Below, in pieces: positions 63,915 to 64,000 of a DNA stretch of 64,000 nt. Within the stretch, counting starts at the first letter, position 1. Each line of letters opens with the position of its first letter. The position numbers and the translations under genes were made by a program. The DNA comes from Diacronema lutheri (taxonomy: Eukaryota; Haptophyta; Pavlovophyceae; Pavlovales; Pavlovaceae): positions 36,220 through 100,219 of the forward strand of contig JAGTXO010000079.1 of assembly GCA_019448385.1 (NCBI GenBank), read 5' to 3'. Under the pieces are notes generated by a model. The model worked only from the letters and a program-made list of their open reading frames with translations, was not told where the DNA came from and ran no database searches.

Positions 63915-64000
<86 letters not shown>
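63915..64000. repeat. Poly-G tract at window end, at least 86 nt
   Basis: Uninterrupted G to the last base, in the SPT16 intron upstream of exon 63615..63867 (C on the coding strand). The longest homopolymer here; true length is unknown and could be affected by sequencing. Confidence 0.85.

Noticed and set aside
63915-64000. Chromosome end or vector tail at the G tract
   Set aside because: It falls where an SPT16 intron is expected, with the 5' exon(s) still missing, and similar tracts occur in other introns. Sequencing artefact in its length remains possible.
1-64000. Bacterial origin suggested by GC content and compact spacing
   Set aside because: Spliceosomal introns, IFT81, SPT16, MCMBP, GCN2 and SUMO protease genes are eukaryotic; no operons or ribosome-binding sites are seen.
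1-64000. tRNA, rRNA or snRNA genes
   Set aside because: I scanned for clear cloverleaf or conserved rRNA segments and found none that I could support by eye; tRNAscan-SE and Infernal would be decisive.

Overview
This window looks like nuclear DNA of a GC-rich, flagellated, unicellular alga. Nearly every gene can only be read by removing short introns (100-600 bp, one of 2.2 kb). I could phase about 55 introns, most with GTGCG-type donors and a few with GC-AG borders. The gene set is eukaryotic: IFT81, FACT subunit SPT16, MCM-binding protein, GCN2, a SUMO protease and bifunctional CoA synthase. IFT81 and a PG-rich sperm-tail-type protein imply a cilium. A GH81 endo-1,3-beta-glucanase and a chlamydial-looking tRNA-guanine transglycosylase fit a microalga with beta-glucan metabolism. 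A haptophyte (pavlovophyte-like) origin is my guess, not something the sequence proves.

Layout. 1-8.7 kb: the 3' part of an SOS1/NHE-type Na+/H+ antiporter (+), a TGT (-), and a CNG/EAG-like channel (+). 9.2-18.7 kb: GH81 glucanase and IFT81, both on the minus strand. 18.7-30.1 kb: a 308-bp foldback element between IFT81 and MCMBP (+), then a Ulp1/SENP-type protease (-), an STPGR-like ciliary protein (-), and a cyclic-nucleotide phosphodiesterase (+) that shares a 79-bp divergent promoter with it. 30.3-45.9 kb: a Ser/Thr kinase (+), a CoA synthase fused to a degenerate HD-like domain (-), and GCN2 (+), the last two divergent across 74 bp. GCN2 carries a 2.2-kb intron made almost wholly of a 53-bp minisatellite. 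46.0-50.2 kb: a secreted-type 2-oxoglutarate/Fe(II) oxygenase with TPR-like repeats (+) and a coiled-coil protein (-). 50.5-57.4 kb: two tandem minus-strand genes, each an H-NOX heme domain fused to a TIR-like domain, separated by a truncated retroelement. 58.1 kb to the end: SPT16 (-), which runs off the window into a G-tract.

The genes form no operon. Three recurring themes may be chance or loose clustering: ion and cyclic-nucleotide signalling (antiporter, channel, PDE, H-NOX), cilium (IFT81, STPGR protein), and stress or translation control (GCN2, TGT). The most unusual system is the duplicated H-NOX/TIR-like fusion. It keeps His105 and Tyr135-Ser137-Arg139 of the heme-NO/O2 sensor family and joins them to a domain with a WCxxE motif like that of TIR NADases. 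Repeats are abundant: homopolymer C/G tracts and minisatellites in introns, a 108-bp perfect dispersed repeat, and a 16-24-bp terminal motif (ATACTAACGRCGCTTAC) found at least six times, always between genes.
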